Origin: Zoogloea sp044344315
GTDB taxonomy: Bacteria; Pseudomonadota; Gammaproteobacteria; Burkholderiales; Rhodocyclaceae
DNA length: 64,000 nt
Reading direction: 5' to 3'
NCBI RefSeq assembly: GCF_044344315.1
Contig: NZ_JBIJDC010000004.1
Location: 21,602-85,601, forward strand
Shown here: positions 7,883 through 17,158 of the stretch, in pieces
Layout of the letters: the number at the start of each line of letters is the position of its first letter
How positions within the stretch are numbered: position 1 is the first letter of the stretch
Made by a program: the position numbers and the translations under genes
The notes under the pieces: model-generated
What the model saw: only the letters and a program-made list of their open reading frames with translations
The model's database searches: none
What the model was told of the DNA's origin: nothing

Positions 7883-9850
7883 ATGAAGAATAGCGCGTGG
7901 GCCGTACTGGCGGCAGTTTTGTGGATGGCCATGCCGGCTGGTGGCGACCCCGGTGACGAGCGCATCCTGCTGGCCCGGGACGCGGCGCGCAGTGGTGATC
8001 GCAACCGCCTTGCCCTCAATGCGCCGGCCACCGGTCACGTGCTCGATCCCTATCCCGAATACTGGGCCCTGTCCAACCAGATCGCCCGCCCATCCGCCGA
8101 TTTCGATCCGGCCCGCATCCAGGACTTCCTCGAACGCAACAGCGGCAGCTGGCTGGCCGAGAAGGTGCGCGGCGAATGGCTGCGCAGCCTGGGCAAGCGG
8201 GGTGAGTGGGGCAGCTTTGCGGCCGAGTTTCCGTACCAGGAGCAGCCGGACCAGGAACTGCGCTGCTATCACTATCAGGCTCGTCTGCAGAACGGCGACG
8301 CTGCGGTGCTGGGTGAAGTGCGCCCCCTGTGGTTCAGTTTGGTAGATACCCCGGAAAGCTGCATTCCGGTTCTCCAGACCTTGGTCCGCGAAGCGCTGGT
8401 GGCGCCGGACGACCTGTGGGCGCGCATCCGGCGTCTGATGGAGGCCAAGCGCCTTACCGGCGCCCGGGCCGTGGCCAGCTGGCTGCCGGCCGAGCAGGCG
8501 CTGGGTCCGTCCGATCTGGACAAGGCCAGCACCAACCCGTCTACCTGGCTCGACCGTCAGCCCGTCAATTTTGCGGCCAGCCGCCAGGGGCGCGAGCTGG
8601 CCCTGATCGCCCTGGCCCGCTTGTCCCGCGATGATCCGATGGGCGCGTATATGCGCTATGCCCGGCTCGACGAGCGTTTCAATGCGGCTGAGCGTGGCTA
8701 CGCCCTAGGCCAGATTGCCTGGCAGGCTGCCACCAAGCTGCTTCCCGAAGCCCATTCCTGGTTCAAGGCGGCTGGCGATACCCCCATGTCTGAAGAGCAG
8801 GCCGCCTGGCGCGTTCGCGCTGCGCTGCGTGCCGGCGACTGGCGGGCCGTGAAGTCTGCAGTTGAGGCCATGCCTGCAGCCCAGCGTGATCTGCCCGACT
8901 GGACCTACTGGTTCGGCCGGGCACAGCAGGCCCTCGGCAACAAGGAGGCTGCGCGCCAGGCTTTTGAGCGGCTGGCCGGGCACCCGACCTTCTACAGCAT
9001 TCTTGCGGACGAAGAGCTGGGCCGCAGCTTCAAGCTGCCCGACAAAGCCCGCGCCACCAGCGACGAAGAAGCCGAGCGGGTGCGCCAGACCCAGGGCGTG
9101 CAGCGCGCCCTGGCGCTGTTCCGGCTCGACATGCGTACCGAAGGCACGCGGGAATGGAACTGGACCATGCGCAACCGGGATGATCGCTTCCTCCTCGCCG
9201 CGGCCCAGTTCGCCCAGCAACTCGGCATCTACGACCGGGCCATCAACGCTGCCGACCGGACCCGCAGCGAGCACGACTACAGCCTGCGCTACCTTGCCCC
9301 CTACCGCGAGCGCATCGAGCCCAATGCCCGCAGCCGTGACCTGGACACCGGTTGGGTGTATGGCCTGATGCGTCAGGAGAGCCGTTTTGTCACCTCGGCC
9401 CGTTCGGGCGTTGGTGCCCAGGGCCTGATGCAGATCATGCCGACCACGGGGCAATGGATTGCCGGCAAGCTCGGCATGAAGGGCTACAACGTCGGCTGGC
9501 TGCGCGATCCCGACACCAATGTGATGTTCGGCACCACCTACATGCGGATGGTCCTCGAAGGCCTCGACAACCATCCGGTGCTGGCCTCTGCCGCCTACAA
9601 CGCCGGCCCCGGCCGGGCCAAGCGCTGGAAGGACGTGAAGCCGCTGGAAGGGGCTATCTACGCCGAGACCATTCCCTTCGGTGAAACCCGCGACTACGTG
9701 AAGAAGGTGATGGCCAATGCCGTCGTCTATGCCCTCCTGCTGGAGGGGCGCTCGGCCTCCCTGAAGAGCCGGCTGGGCACGATTGCCGCCAGCAACGGCG
9801 ACGTCAGCGGCAGCATGGGCAGCCCGGCGCCGGGGGCCGGCCTCGAATAA
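7883..9850 (+). CDS. slt: Soluble lytic murein transglycosylase
   Basis: A 655-residue periplasmic enzyme that cleaves glycan strands with formation of 1,6-anhydro-MurNAc. It has a signal peptide (MKNSAWAVLAAVLWMAMPAGG), a long alpha-helical superhelical domain (about 30-480) and a C-terminal lysozyme-like SLT domain (about 480-620). The catalytic Glu lies in LMRQESRF, followed by GAQGLMQIMP and the AYNAGPGR motif. The size matches Slt70. The start was chosen because the signal peptide begins there; upstream codons read through the folate gene region. It probably recycles peptidoglycan together with the other wall enzymes in the window. Confidence 0.95.
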   Translation: MKNSAWAVLAAVLWMAMPAGGDPGDERILLARDAARSGDRNRLALNAPATGHVLDPYPEYWALSNQIARPSADFDPARIQDFLERNSGSWLAEKVRGEWLRSLGKRGEWGSFAAEFPYQEQPDQELRCYHYQARLQNGDAAVLGEVRPLWFSLVDTPESCIPVLQTLVREALVAPDDLWARIRRLMEAKRLTGARAVASWLPAEQALGPSDLDKASTNPSTWLDRQPVNFAASRQGRELALIALARLSRDDPMGAYMRYARLDERFNAAERGYALGQIAWQAATKLLPEAHSWFKAAGDTPMSEEQAAWRVRAALRAGDWRAVKSAVEAMPAAQRDLPDWTYWFGRAQQALGNKEAARQAFERLAGHPTFYSILADEELGRSFKLPDKARATSDEEAERVRQTQGVQRALALFRLDMRTEGTREWNWTMRNRDDRFLLAAAQFAQQLGIYDRAINAADRTRSEHDYSLRYLAPYRERIEPNARSRDLDTGWVYGLMRQESRFVTSARSGVGAQGLMQIMPTTGQWIAGKLGMKGYNVGWLRDPDTNVMFGTTYMRMVLEGLDNHPVLASAAYNAGPGRAKRWKDVKPLEGAIYAETIPFGETRDYVKKVMANAVVYALLLEGRSASLKSRLGTIAASNGDVSGSMGSPAPGAGLE

Positions 9851-9919
9851 GCACCGTCCGGTGGGGAATTCTTTGCTCCGGTTTTGATCTGTCATTATGG
9901 AACAACCCAGGAGACCCTT

Positions 9920-10876
9920 ATGACCCCCATTCGCAACGTACTCGTCGTCGGAGGCAGCGGCTTCGTCGGCTCTGCCGTGGCTGAGCGCCTCACGGCCGCC
10001 GGCCTCCGCCTTGTCATCCCCACGCGTCGTCGCGAGCGTGCCCGTCACTTGCTGCTCCTGCCCACCGCTGAGGTGGTCGAGGCCGACGTCTTCGATCCGC
10101 CCACCCTGGCGAGTCTGATGACCGGCATGGACGCAGTGGTGAGCCTGGTCGGCGTGCTCCATTCGCGCTCCGGCTCGCCCTACGGCCCCGGCTTTGCCCG
10201 TGCCCATGTGGAGCTTCCCAAGCGCCTGGTCGCCGCTGCCCGCCAGGCGGGCGTGCAGCGCATCGTGCACGTGAGTGCCCTGGGCGCCAGCGCCGACGCG
10301 CCGTCCGAGTACCAGCGCTCCAAGGCCGACGGCGAGGCGGCGATTCGCGCGGCTGCGCCGGATCTCGCCTGGACCATCCTGCGACCCTCCGTGATCTTCG
10401 GGCCCGGAGACAGCTTTCTCAACCTGTTTGCCAGCCTGGTCCGGCGTTTTCCGGTGATGCCCCTGGGCGGTGCGGATGCCCGCTTCCAGCCTGTATATGT
10501 GGAGGATGTGGCCGACGTGGTGGCTGAAGCCCTGCAGCGCAGCGATGCGGCGGGCCAGACCTTCGACATGGCCGGCCCCACCCAGTACTCCCTTCGGGAG
10601 CTGGTCGAGTATGTCGGGGATCTGACCGGCTATCCCCGGCCCGTCATTCCCCTGCCCGAAGGGCTGGCCATGCTCCAGGCGGGCGTGCTCGAAATGCTGC
10701 CCGGGCCGCTGATGAGCCGCGACAACGTGCGCTCCATGCGTGCCCCCAACGTTACTTCCGGCCCGCCCCAGCCCTGGGGGCGGGTGCCCACCCCCCTGGA
10801 GGCCATCGCCCCCATCTATCTGGGCAAGGCCAACAAGCGTTGTCGTTTTGCCACCTTCCAGCTCCATCGCTCATGA
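9920..10876 (+). CDS. NDUFA9-like atypical short-chain dehydrogenase
   Basis: A 318-residue Rossmann-fold protein with the dinucleotide motif GGSGFVGS at its N-terminus. It belongs to the atypical SDR group related to the complex I accessory subunit NDUFA9. These bind NAD(P)H but usually lack a clear SDR active site; the expected YxxxK is replaced by SEYQRSKADGE, where Tyr and Lys are four apart, so weak catalysis cannot be excluded. AGGAGA lies 6 bases before the ATG. The stop codon overlaps the cca start as ATGA, indicating translational coupling. The substrate is unknown; homologues are implicated in quinone or respiratory-chain maintenance. Confidence 0.8.
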   Translation: MTPIRNVLVVGGSGFVGSAVAERLTAAGLRLVIPTRRRERARHLLLLPTAEVVEADVFDPPTLASLMTGMDAVVSLVGVLHSRSGSPYGPGFARAHVELPKRLVAAARQAGVQRIVHVSALGASADAPSEYQRSKADGEAAIRAAAPDLAWTILRPSVIFGPGDSFLNLFASLVRRFPVMPLGGADARFQPVYVEDVADVVAEALQRSDAAGQTFDMAGPTQYSLRELVEYVGDLTGYPRPVIPLPEGLAMLQAGVLEMLPGPLMSRDNVRSMRAPNVTSGPPQPWGRVPTPLEAIAPIYLGKANKRCRFATFQLHRS

Positions 10877-12141
10877 AGATTTACTGTGTCGGTGGCGCCA
10901 TTCGCGACGAACTCCTCGGGCTCCCGGTGAAGGACCGGGACTGGGTGGTCGTCGGCGCCACGCCGGAAGCCCTGCTGGCCGAGGGCTATCGTCCGGTCGG
11001 CAAGGATTTCCCGGTCTTCCTCCATCCCCGCACCCACGAAGAGCATGCCCTGGCCCGCACCGAGCGCAAGACGGCGCCGGGCTATGCCGGTTTCGTCTTC
11101 CACACCGATGCGACGGTGACCCTCGAAGAGGACCTGGCCCGGCGTGATCTCACCATCAACGCCATGGCTCGGGGCGACGACGACGTGCTTGTGGACCCCT
11201 ACGGCGGCCAGGCCGACCTGCAGGCGCGGGTCTTCCGTCATGTCAGCCCGGCCTTTGCCGAGGACCCGGTGCGCATCCTGCGTGTGGCGCGCTTTGCGGC
11301 CCGCTTTGCCGACTTTCGCGTGGCGCCCGAAACCCTGCAACTGATGCAGGCCATGGTGGCTGCCGGTGAGGTTGATGCCCTGGTGCCGGAGCGGGTGTGG
11401 CAGGAGCTGGCCCGCGGCCTCATGGAAGCCCGGCCTTCGCGCATGATCCAGCTGCTGCGTGACTGCGGCGCCCTGGCGCGCATCCTGCCCGAGCTGGACT
11501 GCCTGTTCGGCGTTCCCCAGCCGGCCCGCTACCACCCGGAGGTTGATACGGGCGTGCATCAGCTGCTGGTCATCGACGCGGCCGCCGCGTCCGGGCAGCC
11601 CCTCGCGGTGCGCCTGGCCTGCCTGTTCCACGACCTGGGCAAGGGCCTGACCCCGGCGCACATCCTGCCCCACCACTATGGCCATGAGGCGGCCAGCGAG
11701 ACCCTGGCGCGCCAGGTGTGTGATCGCCTCAAGTGCCCGGCCGACTGTCGCGACCTGGCCGTGATGACGGCCCGTGAGCACGGCATCGTCCATCAGGCCT
11801 TGCAGCTGCGCCCCGAAACCACCGTGAAGCTCATCGAGCGCTGCGACGGGCTGCGCCGGCCAGAGCGCTTCGAGGCCATGCTGGCTGCGTGTGCCTGTGA
11901 TCACCGGGGCCGTGGCGATCCGGCCGGTGGGCGACCTTATCCCCAACAGGCACGTCTCCTGGCCGCCCTGCACGCCGTGCGGGGGGTGGATGCGGGGGCC
12001 ATCGCCCGGGGCCTCGAGGACAAGTCGCGCATCCCCGCGGCGGTCCATGCGGCCCGTGTTGGGGCAGTCAAGGCGCTGGGGCTTGCGGTGGTGGAAGAGG
12101 ATACGAAGATTGACACTTTTCCCCTCGGGGAGCGTCAGTAA
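10873..12141 (+). CDS. cca: tRNA CCA-adding multifunctional nucleotidyltransferase
   Basis: A 422-residue enzyme that builds or repairs the 3' CCA of tRNA. The class II nucleotidyltransferase head is seen in YCVGGAIRDELLG and in DRDWVVVGATPE, with RRDLTINAMA following. A C-terminal HD phosphohydrolase domain is present (FHDLGKG and HHYGHE), which marks the long gammaproteobacterial/betaproteobacterial CCA type with 2'-phosphatase activity. The start overlaps the previous stop by four bases. The last 30 residues are ordinary; no truncation is seen. Confidence 0.95.
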   Translation: MKIYCVGGAIRDELLGLPVKDRDWVVVGATPEALLAEGYRPVGKDFPVFLHPRTHEEHALARTERKTAPGYAGFVFHTDATVTLEEDLARRDLTINAMARGDDDVLVDPYGGQADLQARVFRHVSPAFAEDPVRILRVARFAARFADFRVAPETLQLMQAMVAAGEVDALVPERVWQELARGLMEARPSRMIQLLRDCGALARILPELDCLFGVPQPARYHPEVDTGVHQLLVIDAAAASGQPLAVRLACLFHDLGKGLTPAHILPHHYGHEAASETLARQVCDRLKCPADCRDLAVMTAREHGIVHQALQLRPETTVKLIERCDGLRRPERFEAMLAACACDHRGRGDPAGGRPYPQQARLLAALHAVRGVDAGAIARGLEDKSRIPAAVHAARVGAVKALGLAVVEEDTKIDTFPLGERQ

Positions 12142-12187
12142 TCCCGCGTCTGGCCAGGGGGGATGGGGCATACAATGCCCGCCACCC

Positions 12188-14188
12188 ATGCACCCGTCCC
12201 GCCATTTTCCTGCTCTCGATCTGCTGATCCGGCGCCTTGTGCTGCCGGCGCTGCTGCTTGTCGCGGCATCGCTGGCCCAGGCTGTCCAGCCGATCCCCGG
12301 TTTTGCCGAAGTCCGGGCCGGGGCGCGGCCGTCGGTGGCCGTGCTGCTCGCCCGGGATGGCACGCCCCTGGCCGAGCGGCGCCTCGACATGGGGGTGCGG
12401 CGGCTCGAATGGGTCAGCCTTAACAGCCTCTCGCCCGCCCTCAAGGAGGCTCTGCTGGCGGCCGAGGACAAGCGCTTCTTCGAACACTCGGGGGTGGACT
12501 GGCGGGCCTTTGCCGGCTCCCTGTGGCACAACCTGTGGTACGACCGCAAGCGCGGAGCGTCCACCCTGTCCATGCAGCTCGCCGGGCTGCTCGATCCGGA
12601 GCTGGCCCTGGGGCGTAATGGCGCGCCGCGGCGCTCCTTCGGCCAAAAATGGGACCAGGCCCTGGCCGCCCAGGCGCTGGAGGCCCGCTGGACCAAGGAG
12701 CAGATCCTCGAGGCCTATCTCAACCTGGCGCCCTTCCGGGGGGACCTGCAGGGCGTCCATGCGGCGTCCCGGGCATTTTTCGGCAAGGGGCCGGGAGAGC
12801 TTGGCCGGCCGGAAGCGCTGGTTCTGGCGGTGCTGCTGCGTGGCCCCAATGCCCGGGCCGAAGTCGTCTCCCACCGTGCCTGTGTGCTGGCTGAACGGAT
12901 CAACGCGCCAGGCGCCTGCGCCCTGGCCCAGCGCCTCATCAATGCCAGCCTCGACCGCCAGAACACCGGCCCGCGCTGGGATCTGGCGCCCCACGCGGCG
13001 CGTCTGCTGCTGCAGCACCCGGGCGAGCGGCTGATCAGCACCCTTGATCCGGAGGCCCAGCGTGTTCTTCTCGGCGCCTTGCGGCGCACGGGCCTGGGTG
13101 AGGCTGCCGGGGTGGTGGTGGACAATGCGACCGGCGACATACTGGCCTATGTGGGCGGTGTCGAGGCGGCCCAGCCCGACGTGATTGCCGTGCCACGCAA
13201 CGTCGGCAACCTGCTGCAACCCTTTGCCTACGGGCTGGCGCTGGAGCGGCGACTGCTCACCGCGGCCAGCCTGATCGAAGAGCCTCTTTCCAATCATGCG
13301 CCGACCCTGCCCGACGAGCGTATGTGGGTGAGTGTTCGCCAGGCCCTGGCTGGCGGTATGGCTGATCCGGCTCAGACGGTCGGCAGGGTGTTGGGAGAAA
13401 GCCTGGCCGAACGGCTGCGGCAGGTCGAGGTGGAGTTGTCGCGCGGCAATACCCTCGAGCTCGGCCTCGTCCAGCTGGCCGGCTTGTATCGCAGTCTGCC
13501 CGCCGGCGGGCAGTGGGTGGCTCCGCGCCTGCTGCCTGCGTCCGAACGCCAGCCCCGGCGCATGCTGCGGCCCGAGGCGGCATTCATCGTCAGCGAGATC
13601 CTGGTGGATACCGAGTTGGAGGGGGGCACCCTGCCGGTGGTCTATCGCCAGTACGCGGCAGACGGGCGGGATGCGCTTGGGGCGGGCTATTCGGATCGTT
13701 TCACGGTGGTCCTGTGGACATCGGGGCGGGGCATCCCGGCGCTGGCCAGTCAGGCCTGGCAGGACGTCCTGCGGGGGCTGCATCGCCAGCAGGCGGCCCA
13801 TCGCCTGGTGCCGCCACCGGGGGTGGTGTCGGCCCTGGTGGTCTTCGAGCCACCCATTGAAAGCCCGCGCCGGGAGTGGTTCATCCGCGGAACCGAGATG
13901 GAGCGGGTCGGGTTGCCGCGCAGCCTGCCGCGGATTACCTACCCTGCCGATGGTCTCCTGGTAGATGCGATGGCGCTGGCCGACGATCCGTCCTTCCGGG
14001 TGAGCTTTGACGCTACCCATGCGCCGGCCGGTGCATGGTGGCGGCTCAACGGCGAGAAGCTGAACGGCAGCAACGGACTGCGCCTGGCCTGGCGGCCGGT
14101 GGCTGGCCGGCATGTGCTGGAGCTGGTGTCGGCCGAGGGCCAGATCCTCGACAGCGTGATCTTTGCGGTGCGGGCCCCGCTGGACTGA
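12188..14188 (+). CDS. pbpC: Penicillin-binding protein 1C with intact glycosyltransferase and degenerate transpeptidase
   Basis: A 666-residue inner-membrane peptidoglycan synthase homologue. After a signal anchor (about 10-36), the GT51 glycosyltransferase domain is well kept, with catalytic Glu93 in AAEDKRFFEHSGVD and GASTLSMQL. The transpeptidase part has lost its motifs: the SxxK segment, normally GSTLKPF, reads GNLLQPF (Asn341, Gln344); SxN reads GMA; and where KTGTS should stand, before RDALGAGYSDRFTV, the residues are YRQYA. The BiPBP C-terminal domain (about 585-662) is still recognisable. It may therefore polymerise glycan without cross-linking. Family members are about 770 residues and often pair with an alpha-2-macroglobulin gene, absent here. 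Confidence 0.88.
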   Translation: MHPSRHFPALDLLIRRLVLPALLLVAASLAQAVQPIPGFAEVRAGARPSVAVLLARDGTPLAERRLDMGVRRLEWVSLNSLSPALKEALLAAEDKRFFEHSGVDWRAFAGSLWHNLWYDRKRGASTLSMQLAGLLDPELALGRNGAPRRSFGQKWDQALAAQALEARWTKEQILEAYLNLAPFRGDLQGVHAASRAFFGKGPGELGRPEALVLAVLLRGPNARAEVVSHRACVLAERINAPGACALAQRLINASLDRQNTGPRWDLAPHAARLLLQHPGERLISTLDPEAQRVLLGALRRTGLGEAAGVVVDNATGDILAYVGGVEAAQPDVIAVPRNVGNLLQPFAYGLALERRLLTAASLIEEPLSNHAPTLPDERMWVSVRQALAGGMADPAQTVGRVLGESLAERLRQVEVELSRGNTLELGLVQLAGLYRSLPAGGQWVAPRLLPASERQPRRMLRPEAAFIVSEILVDTELEGGTLPVVYRQYAADGRDALGAGYSDRFTVVLWTSGRGIPALASQAWQDVLRGLHRQQAAHRLVPPPGVVSALVVFEPPIESPRREWFIRGTEMERVGLPRSLPRITYPADGLLVDAMALADDPSFRVSFDATHAPAGAWWRLNGEKLNGSNGLRLAWRPVAGRHVLELVSAEGQILDSVIFAVRAPLD

Positions 14189-14191
14189 GCC

Positions 14192-14389
14192 CTATAGCCA
14201 GCGGATGACCAGGAAGACCAGCAGCGACATGAGCAGCGTGCTGGTGAGCGGGATGTGGATGTGGCGACCGAACAGGTCGAAGTGCAGATCACCCGGGAGA
14301 TGGCCAATGCGCCAGCGTCGCAGCGCCAGGCCGGAGCCCAGGCCCGACACTACCGCCAGTACCACGATTGCCAGCAACCACTTGAGCAT
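14192..14389 (-). CDS. DUF2905-family small membrane protein
   Basis: A 65-residue protein with two hydrophobic helices (about 3-24 and 45-63) around a short loop with GHLPGDLHFD. The RIGHLPGD pattern and overall layout match DUF2905, a widespread inner-membrane family of unknown role. Its stop lies 4 bases from the convergent pbpC stop. The ATG was chosen by family length. Confidence 0.8.
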   Translation of the reverse strand: MLKWLLAIVVLAVVSGLGSGLALRRWRIGHLPGDLHFDLFGRHIHIPLTSTLLMSLLVFLVIRWL

Positions 14390-14577
14390 TGCCCTTGATC
14401 CGTTCGCTTCGAAAGCGCGATTTAACCGCGGATTGGGACGGGCCGGCAGGTTTTCTGCTTTCCCACTTGGGTGGCGTGCTGTAAGTTGTGTCCCCACAAC
14501 AATAGCAATCCAGAACAGCTCATGACCTTGATTTCTCTCCCCGCGTCCCTGCGCCCCTGTCTGCGGGGCATCCCGGC

Positions 14578-15381
14578 ATGAATCGCGCCCGTTTCGGTGA
14601 CCTGGAGGTCCTGTGCCGCAGCCCGGAAGGCGAAGCCCATGAGACCCCGCTGCTCTTCGTCCATGGTGCCTACACGGCGGCGTGGTGTTGGGACGAGTTC
14701 TTTCTGCGCCATTTCGCGGCACAGGGCTATGCGGCTTACGCCGTCTCCCTGTCCGGGCACGGCGGCAGCCGTGGGCGGGCCTATCTCGACAGCTTTTCCA
14801 TCGCCGACTACGTGGATGACGTCGCCGAGGTGGTGGACAAGCTGTCCGTGCCCCCGGTGCTGATCGGCCACTCCATGGGCGGCATGGTGCTCCAGAAGTA
14901 TCTGGAGAAGCGTTCTGCGCCAGCCGTGGTGCTGATGTCGTCGGTGCCGCCCCAGGGGCTGCTCGGTTCTGCGTTCGGGCTGGCTTTTTCCAAGCCCAAC
15001 CTGATGGGTGACCTGAACCGCATCATGGGTGGCGGCCAGCCCCAGATGGAAACCCTGCGCCATGCCATGTTCCACGAGGTGGTCGAGCTGGAGCGCCTGC
15101 AGCGCTACTACCATTTGTGCCAGCCCGAGTCCCATCGGGCAATCTGGGACATGTCCCTGTTCGACCTGCCCTTCGTGTCGCGCATGCAGTTGCCGCCCAT
15201 GCTGGTCCTCGGGGCCGAGCACGACGTGCTGATCCCGCCCGATCAGGTGCGCATGACCGCCCGCCGCTATGGGGTGGAGGCAAGGATTCTGCCCGGTCTT
15301 GGGCACGGCATGATGATGGAGAGCGACTGGCGGGTAGCAGCCGACCCGATCATTGAGTGGCTGAAAAGTCAGGATTTGTAA
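14578..15381 (+). CDS. Alpha/beta-hydrolase
   Basis: A 267-residue serine hydrolase. The nucleophile elbow is GHSMGG (Ser about residue 99), the oxyanion region LFVHGAY, the acid LGAEHDVLIPP and the catalytic His GLGHGMMM. A cap domain occupies about 125-200. No signal peptide is present, so it acts in the cytoplasm. The fold covers esterases, C-C hydrolases and haloperoxidase-like enzymes; the substrate cannot be told from the sequence. It stands alone, reading away from the DUF2905 gene. Confidence 0.85.
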   Translation: MNRARFGDLEVLCRSPEGEAHETPLLFVHGAYTAAWCWDEFFLRHFAAQGYAAYAVSLSGHGGSRGRAYLDSFSIADYVDDVAEVVDKLSVPPVLIGHSMGGMVLQKYLEKRSAPAVVLMSSVPPQGLLGSAFGLAFSKPNLMGDLNRIMGGGQPQMETLRHAMFHEVVELERLQRYYHLCQPESHRAIWDMSLFDLPFVSRMQLPPMLVLGAEHDVLIPPDQVRMTARRYGVEARILPGLGHGMMMESDWRVAADPIIEWLKSQDL

Positions 15382-15590
15382 TCGGGCGGCAAAAAACGGC
15401 AGGTTGTGAACTTCGTCATTGCGACGGATCTGTCGGCAGCCCATCCTAGCGCCATGCACACGGACGATGTCTTGATGGGGACGCTTCCTTGTCCCCCGGC
15501 ATCACGCCGGAGTCCCTTCAACCTTTGGACGCTGCAGCCGTTAAGAAAATCAGCGGGGACTGATCCCTTCCCCCCGCAACGGAGGCCGAA

Positions 15591-15809
15591 ATGGTGATCT
15601 GCATGGATATGGAAAGTGGTGCCTGCACCCCCCTGGACCTGGATGGTGAGTCCGGCCTGGCCTACAGCGAAGAAGTGCTGAACGCCAATCTGTTGCCCCT
15701 CGAACTTGCCCTTGGCCTGCAGGAGATCCCGGTGTCGTCTCCCGAGCGACACTTTGTTCCCACTGACGTGGATGCCTTCCTGAACGCGGTCTACCGCTTC
15801 CAGGAATAA
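15591..15809 (+). CDS. Small acidic protein of unknown function
   Basis: A 72-residue acidic protein that I do not recognise. It has no signal peptide or membrane segment; the N-terminus is CMDMESGACTPLDLDGE with two Cys. It is supported as a real gene by GGAGG five bases before the ATG and by a good intrinsic terminator after the stop. A 209-base leader region precedes it. Confidence 0.6.
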   Translation: MVICMDMESGACTPLDLDGESGLAYSEEVLNANLLPLELALGLQEIPVSSPERHFVPTDVDAFLNAVYRFQE

Positions 15810-15838
15810 GCCTCCCGACGCCCGCAGGGTGGAGGATG

Positions 15839-15863
15839 CGCCGGCCCTTGAGCCGGCGTTTCC
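15839..15863 (+). terminator. Intrinsic terminator after the small acidic protein
   Basis: CGCCGGC-CCTTGA-GCCGGCG stem-loop followed by TTTCCTTG. It lies 30 bases after the stop codon. Confidence 0.75.
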
Positions 15864-15886
15864 TTGTCAGGCGGGTCCGCGCATAG

Positions 15887-17047
15887 TTACAGTGTGTGCA
15901 GCCGGTCGCCGCGCCGGAAACCGATCAGCGGCTGCACGATGCCCTTGCCCAGGGCGATTACCTTGAACAGTTCGCCCATCTCATGGGGCCCCGTCAGGCG
16001 TTGCACGGCCTTGGCAGCGCGGATGTAATCCGTGCTCTCCTCCGGCGCCCGCCGCGCCAGACACTCCAGAATTCCGCAATTGAACAGCAGGTTGGCCTGG
16101 TCCGCGTAGCCCAGCACGTCCAGCCCCGCCTCGAAGCCGGCCTCCGCGGCCGCGGTGAAATCCACGAAGGCGGTGATGTCGTTGAGCCCCGGCCACAGGA
16201 AGGGGTCGGCGTGGGCATGGTGCCGGAAATAGCACAACAGGGTGCCGGTGCTGCGGCTGGCCAGGTAGTACTCGGCCCGCGGGTAGCCGTAGTCCACCAG
16301 AAGCAGGGCGCCCTGCTCCAGGCGGGCCGCCCATTCGCCAATCCACGCCCGTCCGGCCAGATTCAGCTCGCTCACGTATTCGCCCTCGTCCGGCAGGGGC
16401 AGGCCGAGGGCCTCGGCGGCCGCGGCCACCCGGCCGGTCGCAGGCTGGTCGGCCCACACGAAGCGAGCTTCGGCATCCAGGGCCACACCTCGCTCGAAAA
16501 TCCCCTCCGGCCGCCAGGCAATCAGATGCACCGGCATCACATCCAGGACTTCGTTGGCCACCATGGCACCCGAGAAGCGCTCGGGCAGCCCGTCCAGCCA
16601 GCTGACCCGGCCGGCCAGATGGGGAACCTTGCTGGTGAGGGTGTCGAACTGGCGTTCACGCAGTTCGGCAGACACTTCGAGAATGCCATAGCTTTCCGGC
16701 AGGGCGCCGCGATGCTCCAACTCCAGCAGCAGGTCGGCGGCGAGCAGGCCGGTGCCTGCACCGGCTTCGATCACGTGGGGGGCCGACAGGTCCATGATCT
16801 GCTGGACCTGGGTGGCCAGGGCCTGCCCGAACAGGGGCGTGAGCTCGGGTGCGGTGATGAAATCGCCCCCCGCACCGAACTTGCGGGCGCCGCCGCTGTA
16901 GTAGCCCAGCCCGGGCGCGTACAGGGCTTCGGCCATGTAGGTGGCGAAGGAGATCCAGCCGCCCTCGGCGTCGATCAGGGCGCGCAGGCGGGTCAGTAGG
17001 CGCCCGCTCTGTTCGAGGGCGTCCGGGGAAGGCTGGGGAAGGTTCAT
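15887..17047 (-). CDS. MidA/NDUFAF7-family SAM-dependent methyltransferase
   Basis: A 386-residue protein of the DUF185 class I methyltransferase family. The N-terminal YMAEALYAPGLGYYSGG and FITAPELTPLFG are family hallmarks, and EAGAGTGLLAADLL is the SAM-binding glycine motif. The mitochondrial homologue NDUFAF7 methylates an arginine of complex I subunit NDUFS2; the bacterial target is not established. It is cytoplasmic. It is divergent from the pteridine reductase gene with a 111-base gap. Confidence 0.88.
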   Translation of the reverse strand: MNLPQPSPDALEQSGRLLTRLRALIDAEGGWISFATYMAEALYAPGLGYYSGGARKFGAGGDFITAPELTPLFGQALATQVQQIMDLSAPHVIEAGAGTGLLAADLLLELEHRGALPESYGILEVSAELRERQFDTLTSKVPHLAGRVSWLDGLPERFSGAMVANEVLDVMPVHLIAWRPEGIFERGVALDAEARFVWADQPATGRVAAAAEALGLPLPDEGEYVSELNLAGRAWIGEWAARLEQGALLLVDYGYPRAEYYLASRSTGTLLCYFRHHAHADPFLWPGLNDITAFVDFTAAAEAGFEAGLDVLGYADQANLLFNCGILECLARRAPEESTDYIRAAKAVQRLTGPHEMGELFKVIALGKGIVQPLIGFRRGDRLHTL

Positions 17048-17158
17048 GGAGAGGGCGCCGAAGACAAAGCCGGCATTCTACCTGCCCCGGCCGGTGCCCC
17101 GGCAGGGCTGAGGCACCGTATCATTACCATCCCCGCAGTCGATTTCCTCCTGGGACAA

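Noticed and set aside
11891..12187. Upstream extension of pbpC inside cca
   Set aside because: The 99 extra codons overlap cca out of frame and have no domain; the signal anchor begins at the later ATG.
15405..15420. TGTGA-N6-TCATT as a Crp site before the small acidic gene
   Set aside because: Only eight of ten bases match, and it lies about 180 bases from the start without a clear promoter.
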